A stretch of 10,692 nt of DNA from CAZNRY01 sp964575675 (GTDB taxonomy: Bacteria; Eisenbacteria; RBG-16-71-46; CAIMUX01; VGJL01), in NCBI GenBank assembly GCA_964575675.1, contig CAZNRY010000147.1:1-10692 (forward strand), given 5' to 3'. Both the position numbers and the translations under genes were made by a program. Shown one piece after another: positions 1 to 8,119 of this stretch (position 1 is its first letter; each line of letters begins with the position of its first letter). The notes below the pieces were generated by a model. That model ran no database searches. It saw only the letters and a list, made by a program, of their open reading frames with translations, and was not told the origin of the DNA.

Positions 1-3000
1 TTGGCTGATCGGGTCATACGCCTGGATCGGGACGTGGCGGGCGTCCGGGATGGCGTCCTGCACGCAGACGCGGAAGTTCATCGTTGCGAGGGGAACGACC
101 TGGCGCGTCGGCTTGTCGACCGAGTAGTCGCAAACCGTCGGGCAGCTCATATCGACCGTCGCCGTGACGAAGTCCTCCTGGAGGATGTTCGAGTTGCACG
201 CGGTGTCGGTAGCGACGACGCGCCACTCGACCGGACCCTCGACGAAGCTCGTCTTGACCAGGAAGTCACTGGCGCCCGGCGAGCTCTCGTAGAAGAAGTC
301 CTCCGCGTGGGCAACCCAGACGTGGTTGCCGCCGAAGTTCTGCGCCGGTTCGTAGGTGAAGTCCTGGAAGATCCGGCGTCCCGCGTTGTTCTCCGCATTG
401 AAGGCCGTGTCCCAGTCGCGCCACATGCCGAGCGGGTCGCTCGGGTAACGCCACTGGAGCGTCATGTACTGGACGTCGGTGTCCGTCGTGTAGACGCGGA
501 ACTCAACGTCGCCGGTGTCGGGATCGCGCCTGATCACCAGCGAGTTGCCCGACGTGCCGTCGTCGTAGTAGATCGCGAGGCTCTGGATGAAGCCCGAGAA
601 GCCCGCGCCCGCGTAGTGAACCACCGGAGGCGTCCGGTTGATCTCGATCTTCACGAGGAGGGCATCGTCCGGGTTGCTGTTGCCGTCATCGTCGATCGCG
701 ACGGCGCGCAGCTCATAAAACCCCTCGGCCCACGGGTAGTCCGTGTCCCAAGGAAGCGTGAAGATGTTGGCCACCGAGGTCGTGTCCCCGTTGCAGTCAA
801 CGTTGCCGAACGGAGCCTCGTCGCGACCGAGCACCTCCCAGGCGCCGCCCACCGGACGAATCTCGACATCGACCGCGACCACCCGGGAGAGATCCCAGTG
901 GGTCGGATCCATGACGGTTCCGTAGAGGATGACGTCACCCTTGAAGGCCTCGATCTCCGGCCCGCAGATGTACCGGCAGTGCGGTTCGCAGGAGGTCGAG
1001 ATGTACTGGAGGAAGGCGACCGGCGAGGTCGCATCGTCCAGGATGATCACGATCTCCTCAGCGAACAGCGGATCCTGCGCGGTCTCGTTGTCGCAGGTGT
1101 CCTTGGCCAGCATCCGGATGCGGACGTAGCTGTCCTCGGTGCTCCAGACCTGGCGCGTGTCGAAGTTGATGGTGAACTCTGTCTGATCCGGTTCGGTGGC
1201 CCAGATGATCGGATCGTCGCTGTTGTCCACCGGCGTCGGGTCGATGTCGAACCAGGCCATGTCCGTCTCGTCCGGCCAGGTGCCGAATAGCTCCTCGCCT
1301 ACGTCGTAATCGCCGTCGCCGTTCTTGTCGACGTAGACGAAGTCCACACCATGCTGGTAGTAGCCGTCGCCGTCGACGTCCTGCCAGAACGTCCGGCCGT
1401 CCTTGTACTGGAACCGCGCGGACTTGGTACCCGGCTGGATGATCGCCTCAGGCGGCGTGTCGTTCGCCAGACCCGTTAGAGGAATCGTCACGCCGAAGGC
1501 GAAGACGGTTCCGTCGTGCGGATCCGTGATGTGCGTGAACGGCGCGATCCCATCGTAGTGAACGATCAGGTTCGCCGTGTAGGACGGATTGCCCGACCCG
1601 GGGAAGTCAGCGTCGGTCGGGTCACCGTAGAAGCCGCCGTCGTCGAAGACCACGGCACGGACCGGGTAGTCCGTCACCGCTTCGCCCGGCTCGTCGACCT
1701 CTCCGTCGCCGTCGTTGTCGTAGTTGTCGTCGTCCGGCCGGTCGATCTCTCCCGCGCCGCCGCCCCATACCATCTGGGCCTTCCACCCATCGTGGTAGTT
1801 GCGGTCGATGCCGAAGGTGATCCATTCGTCCGGCGTCGCCGTCGCGCTGTACTGGAAAACGACGGTACGGGTCGTGATCACATTGACATCGTTGTTCGGC
1901 AGGTCGGTCGCCTCGAGCCACACGGTGGCCGTCGGCTCCTCCGACGCGCCGGGCACGCAACCGGGCTCCGCCCAGAACTTGCTGACGGTCGGCGGAGTCG
2001 TGTCGTACACGAAGACGATCGGACCCTGCGGGGTCTTGCAACCGTCGCTCATGTTCGTTCCGACCATGCCGTTGCTGTCGAAGGCCTCGACCTTTGCGCG
2101 ATAGATCGTGTCCTCGGCGAAGTCGTCCGAGGTCAGGTGCGTGTACCAGAAGTCCTCGTCGGGGGTCATGATCAAGGAGTAGAAGCTCGTGGCCTTATCA
2201 GGCGGCCGCGGGCCGGAGTTCCTCCGGTCCAGGAACGTCCCGTAGTCATCCCCGATCTTGTCGACGAAGAACTCATAGCGATAGTCGAGTCCAGCCTCGA
2301 AGGTGGCCACGGCCGAGTAATCGCCGTCGGCGTCCTTCACCATCGGGTAGCTGGCGGCCGGAGCGCCGCTCGGCCAGAAGTAGACGCGGAGCTCGACGTT
2401 CTCGATCTCCTCGGGGCGGACCTCGTAGTAGTCCGTCGTGTACATCGTGACCGGCATGGTGAACTCGTCGCCATGCAGGATCTTGGACATCGTGATGTAC
2501 TTGTACGGCTCGCTGTGGAACTCGTGGTAGAGGAGCAGCCGGACGCTGTCGATGATCGCCGGAGCCGCCGGCGACGCGGTCACGAAGATGTCCGCTTCCT
2601 TGCCGGAGAGCTTGCCCTCGTCGTTACCCGCCTGCGAAACGCCGAACGGGTTGCCCGGCCAGTACTCCTGCTGCGTGTAGCCCCACAGGAGATTCTCGTA
2701 CTTCAGGCCGTAAAGGTGCACGCACGGACGATCGAGGTAGAGCAGGATGATGTGGTTGCCGTCCTCGCTAACGATCGGCTCCATCACATCGCAAATGCTC
2801 GACGGATCGTAGACGCCGTCACCATCCACGTCGATCAGAGCGACCGCGCACAGGTCGTAGGCGGCCTTGCCGTCCTCCGGAGCGGAGAAGGTAAGGGGGA
2901 AAGGAGGCACGCCGGAGGGATCCGTCGTTCCTTCCTGCCACTCGACCGTGTAGGGCGCGACATCGTCGCCCACATTGATCAGCTTCCATCCAGCGGGGAA

Positions 3001-6000
3001 GCTTGCATGCTCGAAGTTGTAGTTGACCTTGATCTCGGCGCCGGCCGCGGGGAGCGTCGTGAAGGTGATGAAATCATCACCGGCCGCCGCGGTGTAGTTG
3101 GCGTCCGAATACTCGTTGCCGTTCACGCAAACCACTAGGCCGCCGTTGGCCGGATCCAGGATGTCCTGGTTCAGCCCCAGAACCTGGGTCACCGGGTTGA
3201 TGTCCTCGGTGTTCCAGGTCTCGCCCTGGATGCGGGGGGCATAGTAGAAGCGCACCTGAACGGAGCCCTCGAGGCTCGGATCGTCCAGCTCGGCCGTCAG
3301 CAGGTACTCCTCGCCCACGTTGACGGTCGGACCGTCGGCGCAGCGATCGGAGTCCGCGATCGGCACGATGTGCGCGAGCTCGGCATCGGCGTATTGGTTG
3401 AACCCGAAGCCGTACGGATAGACCGGGATCCCCGAGAGGTTCCCGTCCGTGTCCATCGCCTCGGCGTAGAACTGGTAGTTCGCGTCGACATCGTCGAGCA
3501 CGCCGATCTTCCAGTGGAACGAGTACGGATAGGTCTCATCCGGATACTCATCCCAAGGAGGCAGGCTCAGATCCATGTCGCTCGCGTCGAGGAGCTTCCA
3601 GACCGTCGGCGTTCCGCCGCAGCTCGGGTTGCTCCGGTACCACAGACGAACCCACTCGATGCCGTCGGCATCTTCGGCCGTCGTGTGGACCAGGAACGTG
3701 CGAGCGGTCGACGGGGTCGGATCCGGTCCGAGGATTCCGTACGGATCGCCGTCGGCAATCGGATGCCACACGTCGATGACGTCGTCGTCCTCGTTCTCGA
3801 CGCGGATCACGTCGACGAGAGGAGGCGACCAGTTGTTGAACTCGACCTGCTCGAAGTCGACGTTGGTCTGCAGGCCGGACGGACAGGCCGGACGCTCGCG
3901 GAGCACGGTCGCCGTGATGTCGCCGTTCACGAGAGTACCCGTGAAGCCGGCGAGATCGACGAATGCGCTGTACGGAGAGGTCGTGTCGGCCTCGTCGTCG
4001 GCGAGCCCGCTGTCCGCAACGTTTCCGTCGTTATCGTGGTCGACGGGCGTCGCAGGCGTGATCGGATCGTAGTCCTCGTTGACCAAGGGGATCAGCAACT
4101 GGCCGATCGGGGTGTCGATCACGCCGTTGCTTCCCATGTCCGCGACGTCGTCGCCGGCGTCGTACTTGCCGTCGCCGTTGTTATCGAAGATCCGCTCGTC
4201 GTCCAGATACGGCGCGTAGCCGTTCTGGTACTGGAACCCGACGAATCCGTCGAGGTCGGCGTAGCTGTCGCCGTCGGGGTTCGGTCCGGCCGGCATCGGC
4301 GGACCGCCCAGCGCCCACGTGAAGCGGACGTCGATCACGTCGGTTCCGGTCGGAACCGCGAAGATTTTCAGATAACGCGTGTTCTGCGGGACCTGATCGA
4401 TGATCGGCACCGTCGTGTCGAGATCGAGGACCGTGATGGCCCAAGACCAGGTGTCGGTCACGGTGTTGAAGGCCGGCACGTAGGCTTCGACCGTGGTCAG
4501 GTCGATCGCAACCGTCGAGCAGTCGATCGTGACCGGCTCGATCTCGTTCGGGTTCCACGGATCGCCCGCGGGTGGGATCTCTTCGTAGCAGTGCTGATCG
4601 ATCACGTCCTCGTTGCCGGAACGGTCGATCGCGATGCAGCGGACCATGTAGGCGCCGGTGTAGCCGATCGCGCCACCATCGTCCTCGCCGTGCGAAGGAA
4701 CGGTGCAGGGCTCCCAGTCGAGCCGCCAGAGGTCCAAGCCCCGGAGTCCGGAGACCAACGGCAGATCGTCGCCATTGTCGATGTACCCTTCGCGGTTCTC
4801 GCGGAAGATGTAGTCGGAGCTCGTCAGCTCGGTGCCGACGTGTATGTCGGCCCAGTAGTAGGCCGGATTGAGCGAGCTGTCGTTGCTGTAGTTCGTGAAG
4901 TGGGTCAGCACGGCTCCGTCGGGAACTCCCTCGATGTAGCCGTTGCTGCCGATCGTGAGCCAATCGGTCCCCTCGTCGTACGTGTCGTCCTGGTTGTAGT
5001 CGAGGATGACGGCATCGCGGGCCGAGTAGATCCCGTCGTTGTCGGCATCGTAGTACGAGTACCAGTCGTCGTCGACGCCGTAGAGGAACTCGTGACTCAA
5101 CCCGGAGACGTAGAGATCGTTCAGGTCGTCGGGGCCAAGAACACCGTCCGTGGTGTCATCGGTGTTGGACCGGTAGATCAGCGGGTCGCCGCGCTGCAGC
5201 TGCTGCTGAATCCCGCCGACCGTCCCGATCGGCTCCCAGGTCTCGTTCGAGTCGTCATCGCACTGGTCCGCGGTCCCTTCCTCCTTCAACCACTCGAAGC
5301 GGACGCGGTCCACCTCGTAGTCGTGGATGAAGTGGAGGCCGTAGAGCATGACCTGGCCGGTTTCGATTCCCGACCCGCTGCAGTACTCGGGCTGGACGTA
5401 GACCCGGAGGTTCGGGTTCAGCGGCTGCGGATGCAGCCAGGTCCAGGCGTACTCGTTCGGGTTCAGGGTCTCGATCCGCGCGACGTTCCCCTGCCAGTCC
5501 GCGGAAGCGAGCAGGAAGCTCAGCATGCCGGGGCTCGTGATGTCGAACCCGTCCACCGTCTCGTAGAGAGTGTTGACAGGATGGCCAGGGTTCGGAAAAC
5601 CGGGAAGGATCCGGTTCGTCGCCGAGATCGGGATGCCCAGCCGCGTTACGTCGTCGATCTGGCGCGGCCGGATGTTTCCGATCGGGGTCGAGGCGCCGAG
5701 GTAGGTCGCCATCTTCGTCTTGTCCCAGAGCGCCTCGTCCTGAACGCGCACCGGGAAGAGGAAGTACTCGTCGGCATCTTCGAGGCCCGCGGCGCCGCCG
5801 TTTGTGACGGTTTCGCGGAACCGCAGGTAAAGCGTGTTGAAGTCGTTCACGATGTCATAAGACCACGCATCCTCGACCGTCTCGTGCGTGTCCGTCAGGG
5901 CGAGCTGGCACGGCCTGCTCTCGTCCAGGACCGGCACCCAGCGGACGTCGGTGGGCTGATCAGCGGGCGGTGAGTCGTGTAGGGAGTAGATGCCGCCTAT

Positions 6001-7530
6001 GCCATCGCCGCTGACGCCGTAGATCGGGGTCAGGTCGGGAGCCGGGAGGGTGTGATTCGTCGGGATCAAGCGGTCGCCAGGCTCCCAGGGATTGGGGGTG
6101 GCCGCGCGGGCGAAGTTCGTGATCACGACCACCGGGAACTGGTCGGGGCTGCCCGGCGGGATGTAGTCGACCACGGGGGTGTCCCCGAAGCTGAATCCCT
6201 CCAGCGTGAAGTGGGCCGGGGTCACCGCACCCGGATTGGTAATCGGCTCCGAGAAGTAGATGTAGAGCTGGTCGTCCTCGTAGTTCGAGGGGGTCAGCTT
6301 GTTGTCATACGCCGCACGGACAATCCCGATACCAAAGTGGTAGTAGATGTTCGCCGGACTTGCCTGCTGGCTGATCTGGAACTGGTGGTCCCAAAGCAGC
6401 GAAGGATCCGTCAGCCTGAAGGTGTACCACGCCTGCTTCGTGGGCGGCGTGAACCAGTCGAAGCCGCTCGCCTTCAGGACATTCGACCAGTCCGTGGAGA
6501 ACCAAGCACCTACCGTCCCGCCGACGATCGTCTCGGAGCTCCCCGCGTAGGTGAGCACGCTCGAAACGGGGGCGATGGGGAAGGTCCCTGTTACCGCCTG
6601 ATCGAAAACGATCGCCAACACATCGTCGGCCGACGAGGGGAAAGTGTTGTTGTTGTTGTAGTAGATCGCATTCAGCAGCGGGCCGTCGTTGCCGGTCGCC
6701 CGGAAGTTCAGGGCAACGTTCGACACGGCGTCGGCTGACCAGCGAACCGTGTTGACTGCCGTGCGGAGGTTCATCACGCCCGGCTGCATGAAAAGGAAGT
6801 TGCCGGTCGCCGTGCCGTCCCGCGAGAGGGTGAAGGTCGGCGTCCCGCTGCCCGCGCTGGTCAGCGGCTGGCCGTTGAACTCGATCGTCGCGCCGAAGGC
6901 CGCGTCGTCGTTCGAGACGAACTGAACGTTCGCGTCAAACGTCACCACCACCTGGTTGTCGTTCGGCCCCGTCGCGATCGGCCCCAAGAGAGGATTGGTC
7001 TGGCCGTTGTTCAGGTCGTTCATCCGGTTTTCGATCGCGACCCCCGTGACCACCGGACCGTCCCCGATCGTCATCGTCGAGATGTCGGTGTTCACGTTTC
7101 CGCCCACGTCCCACAAGGCGCCCGGCAGCATCGCCAGGTTCTCGATCGCCGAACCGTCGAAGTTGGCCGCGCCCCACGTGGTCGCGGGGTTCAGGTAGAG
7201 GACGTTATCTCCGTCGTCCTCCGCCACGTCGTAGGCGACGTTGGCCAAGGTCATCGTCGTCGAGACGAAGTCCAGCGCCGGCGTGTTCGTAGACACGGTG
7301 CTGACCTCCTCGTTGAAGACGAGGACGATGTGCCCGGGCGCCGGCGACGGGTTGAACGTCGTCGCCACAATGTAAGGCGCCCCCCGCAACGGGTATGCAG
7401 GGTAGTTGATGACCGTGTTTTCCGACGGCGCCGTATCTCTGGTGTCCGCATAGGCCCCGACCAACAGGGTCGCCATGCAGAACACAAGGGCCGTCAGAAA
7501 GACGAAGGTCTTGGTCCTTGTTCCGCTCAT
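1..7530 (-). CDS. Giant secreted multidomain Ig-like/calcium-loop surface protein (3' end outside window)
   Basis: I read this frame codon by codon: 2,510 codons without a stop, still open at the window edge. The start ATG (7528-7530) has AAGGAGG nine bases upstream. Residues 1-28 form a signal peptide: basic start (R5, K7), hydrophobic core 9-25, and an AYA site before D29; C18 is not in a lipobox. Residues about 50-600 hold five copies of an SbsA-like Ig strand signature, with the central Phe at F72, F198, F309, F426 and F571, and no cysteine. From about 700 on come Ig-like/E-set units closing on A-x-D-x-x-G-N-type strands (D969, D1360, D1818, D2144, D2280, D2442) and linked by TPP-like turns (about 1844, 2168, 2299), with 25 cysteines from C541 on. 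Aspartate-rich calcium-loop motifs recur (844-856, 1116-1128, 1567-1575, 1938-1950, 2051-2080). No enzyme domain was recognised. Likely a surface or extracellular structural protein or adhesin; the sorting signal, if any, would be in the missing C-terminus. The frame is solid, the function inferred. Confidence 0.9.
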   Translation of the reverse strand, partial: MSGTRTKTFVFLTALVFCMATLLVGAYADTRDTAPSENTVINYPAYPLRGAPYIVATTFNPSPAPGHIVLVFNEEVSTVSTNTPALDFVSTTMTLANVAYDVAEDDGDNVLYLNPATTWGAANFDGSAIENLAMLPGALWDVGGNVNTDISTMTIGDGPVVTGVAIENRMNDLNNGQTNPLLGPIATGPNDNQVVVTFDANVQFVSNDDAAFGATIEFNGQPLTSAGSGTPTFTLSRDGTATGNFLFMQPGVMNLRTAVNTVRWSADAVSNVALNFRATGNDGPLLNAIYYNNNNTFPSSADDVLAIVFDQAVTGTFPIAPVSSVLTYAGSSETIVGGTVGAWFSTDWSNVLKASGFDWFTPPTKQAWYTFRLTDPSLLWDHQFQISQQASPANIYYHFGIGIVRAAYDNKLTPSNYEDDQLYIYFSEPITNPGAVTPAHFTLEGFSFGDTPVVDYIPPGSPDQFPVVVITNFARAATPNPWEPGDRLIPTNHTLPAPDLTPIYGVSGDGIGGIYSLHDSPPADQPTDVRWVPVLDESRPCQLALTDTHETVEDAWSYDIVNDFNTLYLRFRETVTNGGAAGLEDADEYFLFPVRVQDEALWDKTKMATYLGASTPIGNIRPRQIDDVTRLGIPISATNRILPGFPNPGHPVNTLYETVDGFDITSPGMLSFLLASADWQGNVARIETLNPNEYAWTWLHPQPLNPNLRVYVQPEYCSGSGIETGQVMLYGLHFIHDYEVDRVRFEWLKEEGTADQCDDDSNETWEPIGTVGGIQQQLQRGDPLIYRSNTDDTTDGVLGPDDLNDLYVSGLSHEFLYGVDDDWYSYYDADNDGIYSARDAVILDYNQDDTYDEGTDWLTIGSNGYIEGVPDGAVLTHFTNYSNDSSLNPAYYWADIHVGTELTSSDYIFRENREGYIDNGDDLPLVSGLRGLDLWRLDWEPCTVPSHGEDDGGAIGYTGAYMVRCIAIDRSGNEDVIDQHCYEEIPPAGDPWNPNEIEPVTIDCSTVAIDLTTVEAYVPAFNTVTDTWSWAITVLDLDTTVPIIDQVPQNTRYLKIFAVPTGTDVIDVRFTWALGGPPMPAGPNPDGDSYADLDGFVGFQYQNGYAPYLDDERIFDNNGDGKYDAGDDVADMGSNGVIDTPIGQLLIPLVNEDYDPITPATPVDHDNDGNVADSGLADDEADTTSPYSAFVDLAGFTGTLVNGDITATVLRERPACPSGLQTNVDFEQVEFNNWSPPLVDVIRVENEDDDVIDVWHPIADGDPYGILGPDPTPSTARTFLVHTTAEDADGIEWVRLWYRSNPSCGGTPTVWKLLDASDMDLSLPPWDEYPDETYPYSFHWKIGVLDDVDANYQFYAEAMDTDGNLSGIPVYPYGFGFNQYADAELAHIVPIADSDRCADGPTVNVGEEYLLTAELDDPSLEGSVQVRFYYAPRIQGETWNTEDINPVTQVLGLNQDILDPANGGLVVCVNGNEYSDANYTAAAGDDFITFTTLPAAGAEIKVNYNFEHASFPAGWKLINVGDDVAPYTVEWQEGTTDPSGVPPFPLTFSAPEDGKAAYDLCAVALIDVDGDGVYDPSSICDVMEPIVSEDGNHIILLYLDRPCVHLYGLKYENLLWGYTQQEYWPGNPFGVSQAGNDEGKLSGKEADIFVTASPAAPAIIDSVRLLLYHEFHSEPYKYITMSKILHGDEFTMPVTMYTTDYYEVRPEEIENVELRVYFWPSGAPAASYPMVKDADGDYSAVATFEAGLDYRYEFFVDKIGDDYGTFLDRRNSGPRPPDKATSFYSLIMTPDEDFWYTHLTSDDFAEDTIYRAKVEAFDSNGMVGTNMSDGCKTPQGPIVFVYDTTPPTVSKFWAEPGCVPGASEEPTATVWLEATDLPNNDVNVITTRTVVFQYSATATPDEWITFGIDRNYHDGWKAQMVWGGGAGEIDRPDDDNYDNDGDGEVDEPGEAVTDYPVRAVVFDDGGFYGDPTDADFPGSGNPSYTANLIVHYDGIAPFTHITDPHDGTVFAFGVTIPLTGLANDTPPEAIIQPGTKSARFQYKDGRTFWQDVDGDGYYQHGVDFVYVDKNGDGDYDVGEELFGTWPDETDMAWFDIDPTPVDNSDDPIIWATEPDQTEFTINFDTRQVWSTEDSYVRIRMLAKDTCDNETAQDPLFAEEIVIILDDATSPVAFLQYISTSCEPHCRYICGPEIEAFKGDVILYGTVMDPTHWDLSRVVAVDVEIRPVGGAWEVLGRDEAPFGNVDCNGDTTSVANIFTLPWDTDYPWAEGFYELRAVAIDDDGNSNPDDALLVKIEINRTPPVVHYAGAGFSGFIQSLAIYYDDGTSGNSLVIRRDPDTGDVEFRVYTTDTDVQYMTLQWRYPSDPLGMWRDWDTAFNAENNAGRRIFQDFTYEPAQNFGGNHVWVAHAEDFFYESSPGASDFLVKTSFVEGPVEWRVVATDTACNSNILQEDFVTATVDMSCPTVCDYSVDKPTRQVVPLATMNFRVCVQDAIPDARHVPIQAYDPISQ
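1276..1413 (-). repeat. Calcium-loop module, copy 4, both loops intact (residues 2040-2085)
   Basis: FQYKDG (2040-2045) is followed by two full loops: D2051-V-D2053-G-D2055-G-Y-Y then G2061 and D2063, and D2068-K-N2070-G-D2072-G-D-Y-D2076-V-G-E-E2080. This is the clearest copy and shows the paired-loop organisation best. It lies inside an Ig-like unit whose closing strand is around residue 2140. Confidence 0.65.
1681..1860 (-). repeat. Calcium-loop module, divergent copy 3 (residues 1891-1950)
   Basis: It opens with VFQY (1891-1894), as in copies 2 and 4, but has a longer aromatic and glycine-rich middle (W1916, W1922, GGG at 1923-1925). It ends in D1938-N-D1940-G-D1942-G-E-V-D1946-E-P-G-E1950, which keeps the 13-residue acidic pattern. 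The alignment to the other copies is by eye and less certain. Confidence 0.45.
4111..4239 (-). repeat. Calcium-loop module, copy 2 (residues 1098-1140)
   Basis: The module starts at GFQYQNG (1098-1104) and contains D1116-x-N1118-x-D1120-G-K-Y-D1124-A-G-D-D1128. It closes on GSNGVID (1133-1139), nearly the same as the GSNGYIE close of copy 1. The first loop of the pair is degenerate here (LDDERIF instead of a full loop). A further acidic loop, D1164-x-D1166-x-D1168-G, follows 25 residues later. Confidence 0.6.
4921..5088 (-). repeat. Calcium-loop module, copy 1 (residues 815-870 of giant protein)
   Basis: This coding repeat holds two EF-hand/dockerin-like loops in tandem: D828-x-D830-x-D832-G then Y835 and D839, followed by D844-x-N846-x-D848 with Y851, D852, G854 and D856. 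It ends in the turn GSNGYIEG. An Ig-like strand with a Leu-Tyr precedes it and a hydrophobic strand follows, so it looks like an insertion between strands of a beta-sandwich. Calcium binding is inferred from acidic residue spacing. Confidence 0.6.
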
Positions 7531-7539
7531 CACCCATCT

Positions 7540-7546
7540 CCTCCTT
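7540..7546 (-). promoter_or_regulatory. Ribosome binding site of the giant gene
   Basis: AAGGAGG on the minus strand lies nine bases before the ATG at 7528-7530. Another ATG (7535-7537), in a different frame, is only two bases from this site, too close for normal initiation, and opens a frame of just 110 codons with no signal-peptide character. The site therefore fixes the start of the giant gene. Confidence 0.85.
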
Positions 7547-7628
7547 TGAATGACGCCGCCGCCCAAGAACGAGGGCTTAGAACGACCGGCCTCGCTGGGT
7601 TCGCCACTCTGGCTCACGAAAGAAATCC

Positions 7629-7672
7629 CCCTCCTGAAACGCAGGATCCTGCCTGGAGCGTTTCCAGGAGGG
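7629..7672 (-). promoter_or_regulatory. Long hairpin in the leader of the giant gene
   Basis: On the minus strand CCCTCCTGGAAACGC (7672-7658) pairs with GCGTTTCAGGAGGG (7642-7629) over 14 base pairs with one bulged G, around a 15-base loop. It is followed by a mixed T stretch (GATTTCTTTC) that is too broken for a clear terminator. It lies about 98 bases before the start codon. It could be an attenuator, an mRNA stabiliser or a protein-binding hairpin; the sequence does not decide between these. Confidence 0.55.
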
Positions 7673-7952
7673 TCCGTCCCCGATCTGCTCGTTGCCTGCT
7701 GCCGCGGGACTGCGCGCGCAGTTCGGGAAGGCGCGCGCCCCGCAAAAACACTGGAAAAAACAGAAGACGCCGACGGGCCACCGGCCCCCCGGTTGGGACA
7801 GCTCGAGGCGGATTCGACACCGCCAAGAACTCTTTTTTCTCTCGGCTCGTCAGGCATCAACTCCGAGAACCTCCGCGTTCTTTGAGCCACCCAAAGTGGC
7901 ACAACCTATTGAAACAATGACCGTTACGGCGTAGACGCCACGATCGCAGCGC

Positions 7953-7981
7953 ACTATGCCACAGGGCCCTATGGCTGTCAA
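7953..7981 (-). promoter_or_regulatory. Proximal sigma-70-type promoter for the giant gene
   Basis: TTGACA (7981-7976), a 17-base spacer, then CATAGT (7958-7953), with TG one base before the -10 hexamer (extended -10). The -35 matches the consensus perfectly and the -10 matches at four of six positions. Transcription would begin near 7946 and run toward the giant gene. Confidence 0.6.
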
Positions 7982-8119
7982 CGACAAAATCTTCGCGCAG
8001 GAAACCTAACCGCGTTCCCTCGCTTCCTCATCGGGCGATGCCTCCGAGTTCACGCACCCGAGAGCGCTCCTGGGGCGACCCAATCGGGCCTTCCATGAGC
8101 ATTTTCAAAGCTGGTCCGG

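Larger units (their letters stand above)
7531..7946 (-). other. Long structured 5' leader of the giant gene
   Basis: If transcription starts just after the proximal promoter (7953-7981), the giant gene has an untranslated leader of about 415 bases. It contains GC-rich inverted repeats at 7629-7672, 7709-7722 (perfect 14-base palindrome), 7730-7739 (perfect 10-base palindrome) and 7775-7787, plus a six-base T run (minus strand, 7755-7760). I compared it by eye with common riboswitch cores (c-di-GMP, SAM, cobalamin) and recognised none. ORFs crossing it on either strand lack credible starts or protein character. Confidence 0.5.

Noticed and set aside
1700..1735. Possible poly-valine low-complexity gene product on the plus strand
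   Set aside because: It is the antisense reading of the aspartate/asparagine codons of the calcium loop at residues 1933-1946 of the giant protein.
1..5973. Long plus-strand open frames (429 codons at 1-1290, 540 at 1516-3138, 867 at 3370-5973, 228 at 6052-6738)
   Set aside because: All share codon register with the minus giant gene and stay open because that gene rarely uses TTA, CTA or TCA codons. Their products are Val/Arg/Asp-rich mirror images of GAC and GTC codons, with no domains, no ribosome binding sites and no signal peptide.
6640..6665. Run of GTT/GTA triplets (four Asn codons after two Tyr on the minus strand)
   Set aside because: Only four identical triplets; too short to call a slippage or phase-variation tract.
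7897..7913. Possible sigma-54 promoter on the plus strand (TGGCAC followed by ATTGA)
   Set aside because: The -12 element has the wrong base and spacing (no GC at the required place), and nothing downstream on the plus strand is a gene.
7330..7934. Plus-strand frames of 196, 111 and 80 codons across the leader
   Set aside because: No Shine-Dalgarno, overlapping one another in different frames, low-complexity Arg/Pro-rich products, and lying in a region better explained as a leader.
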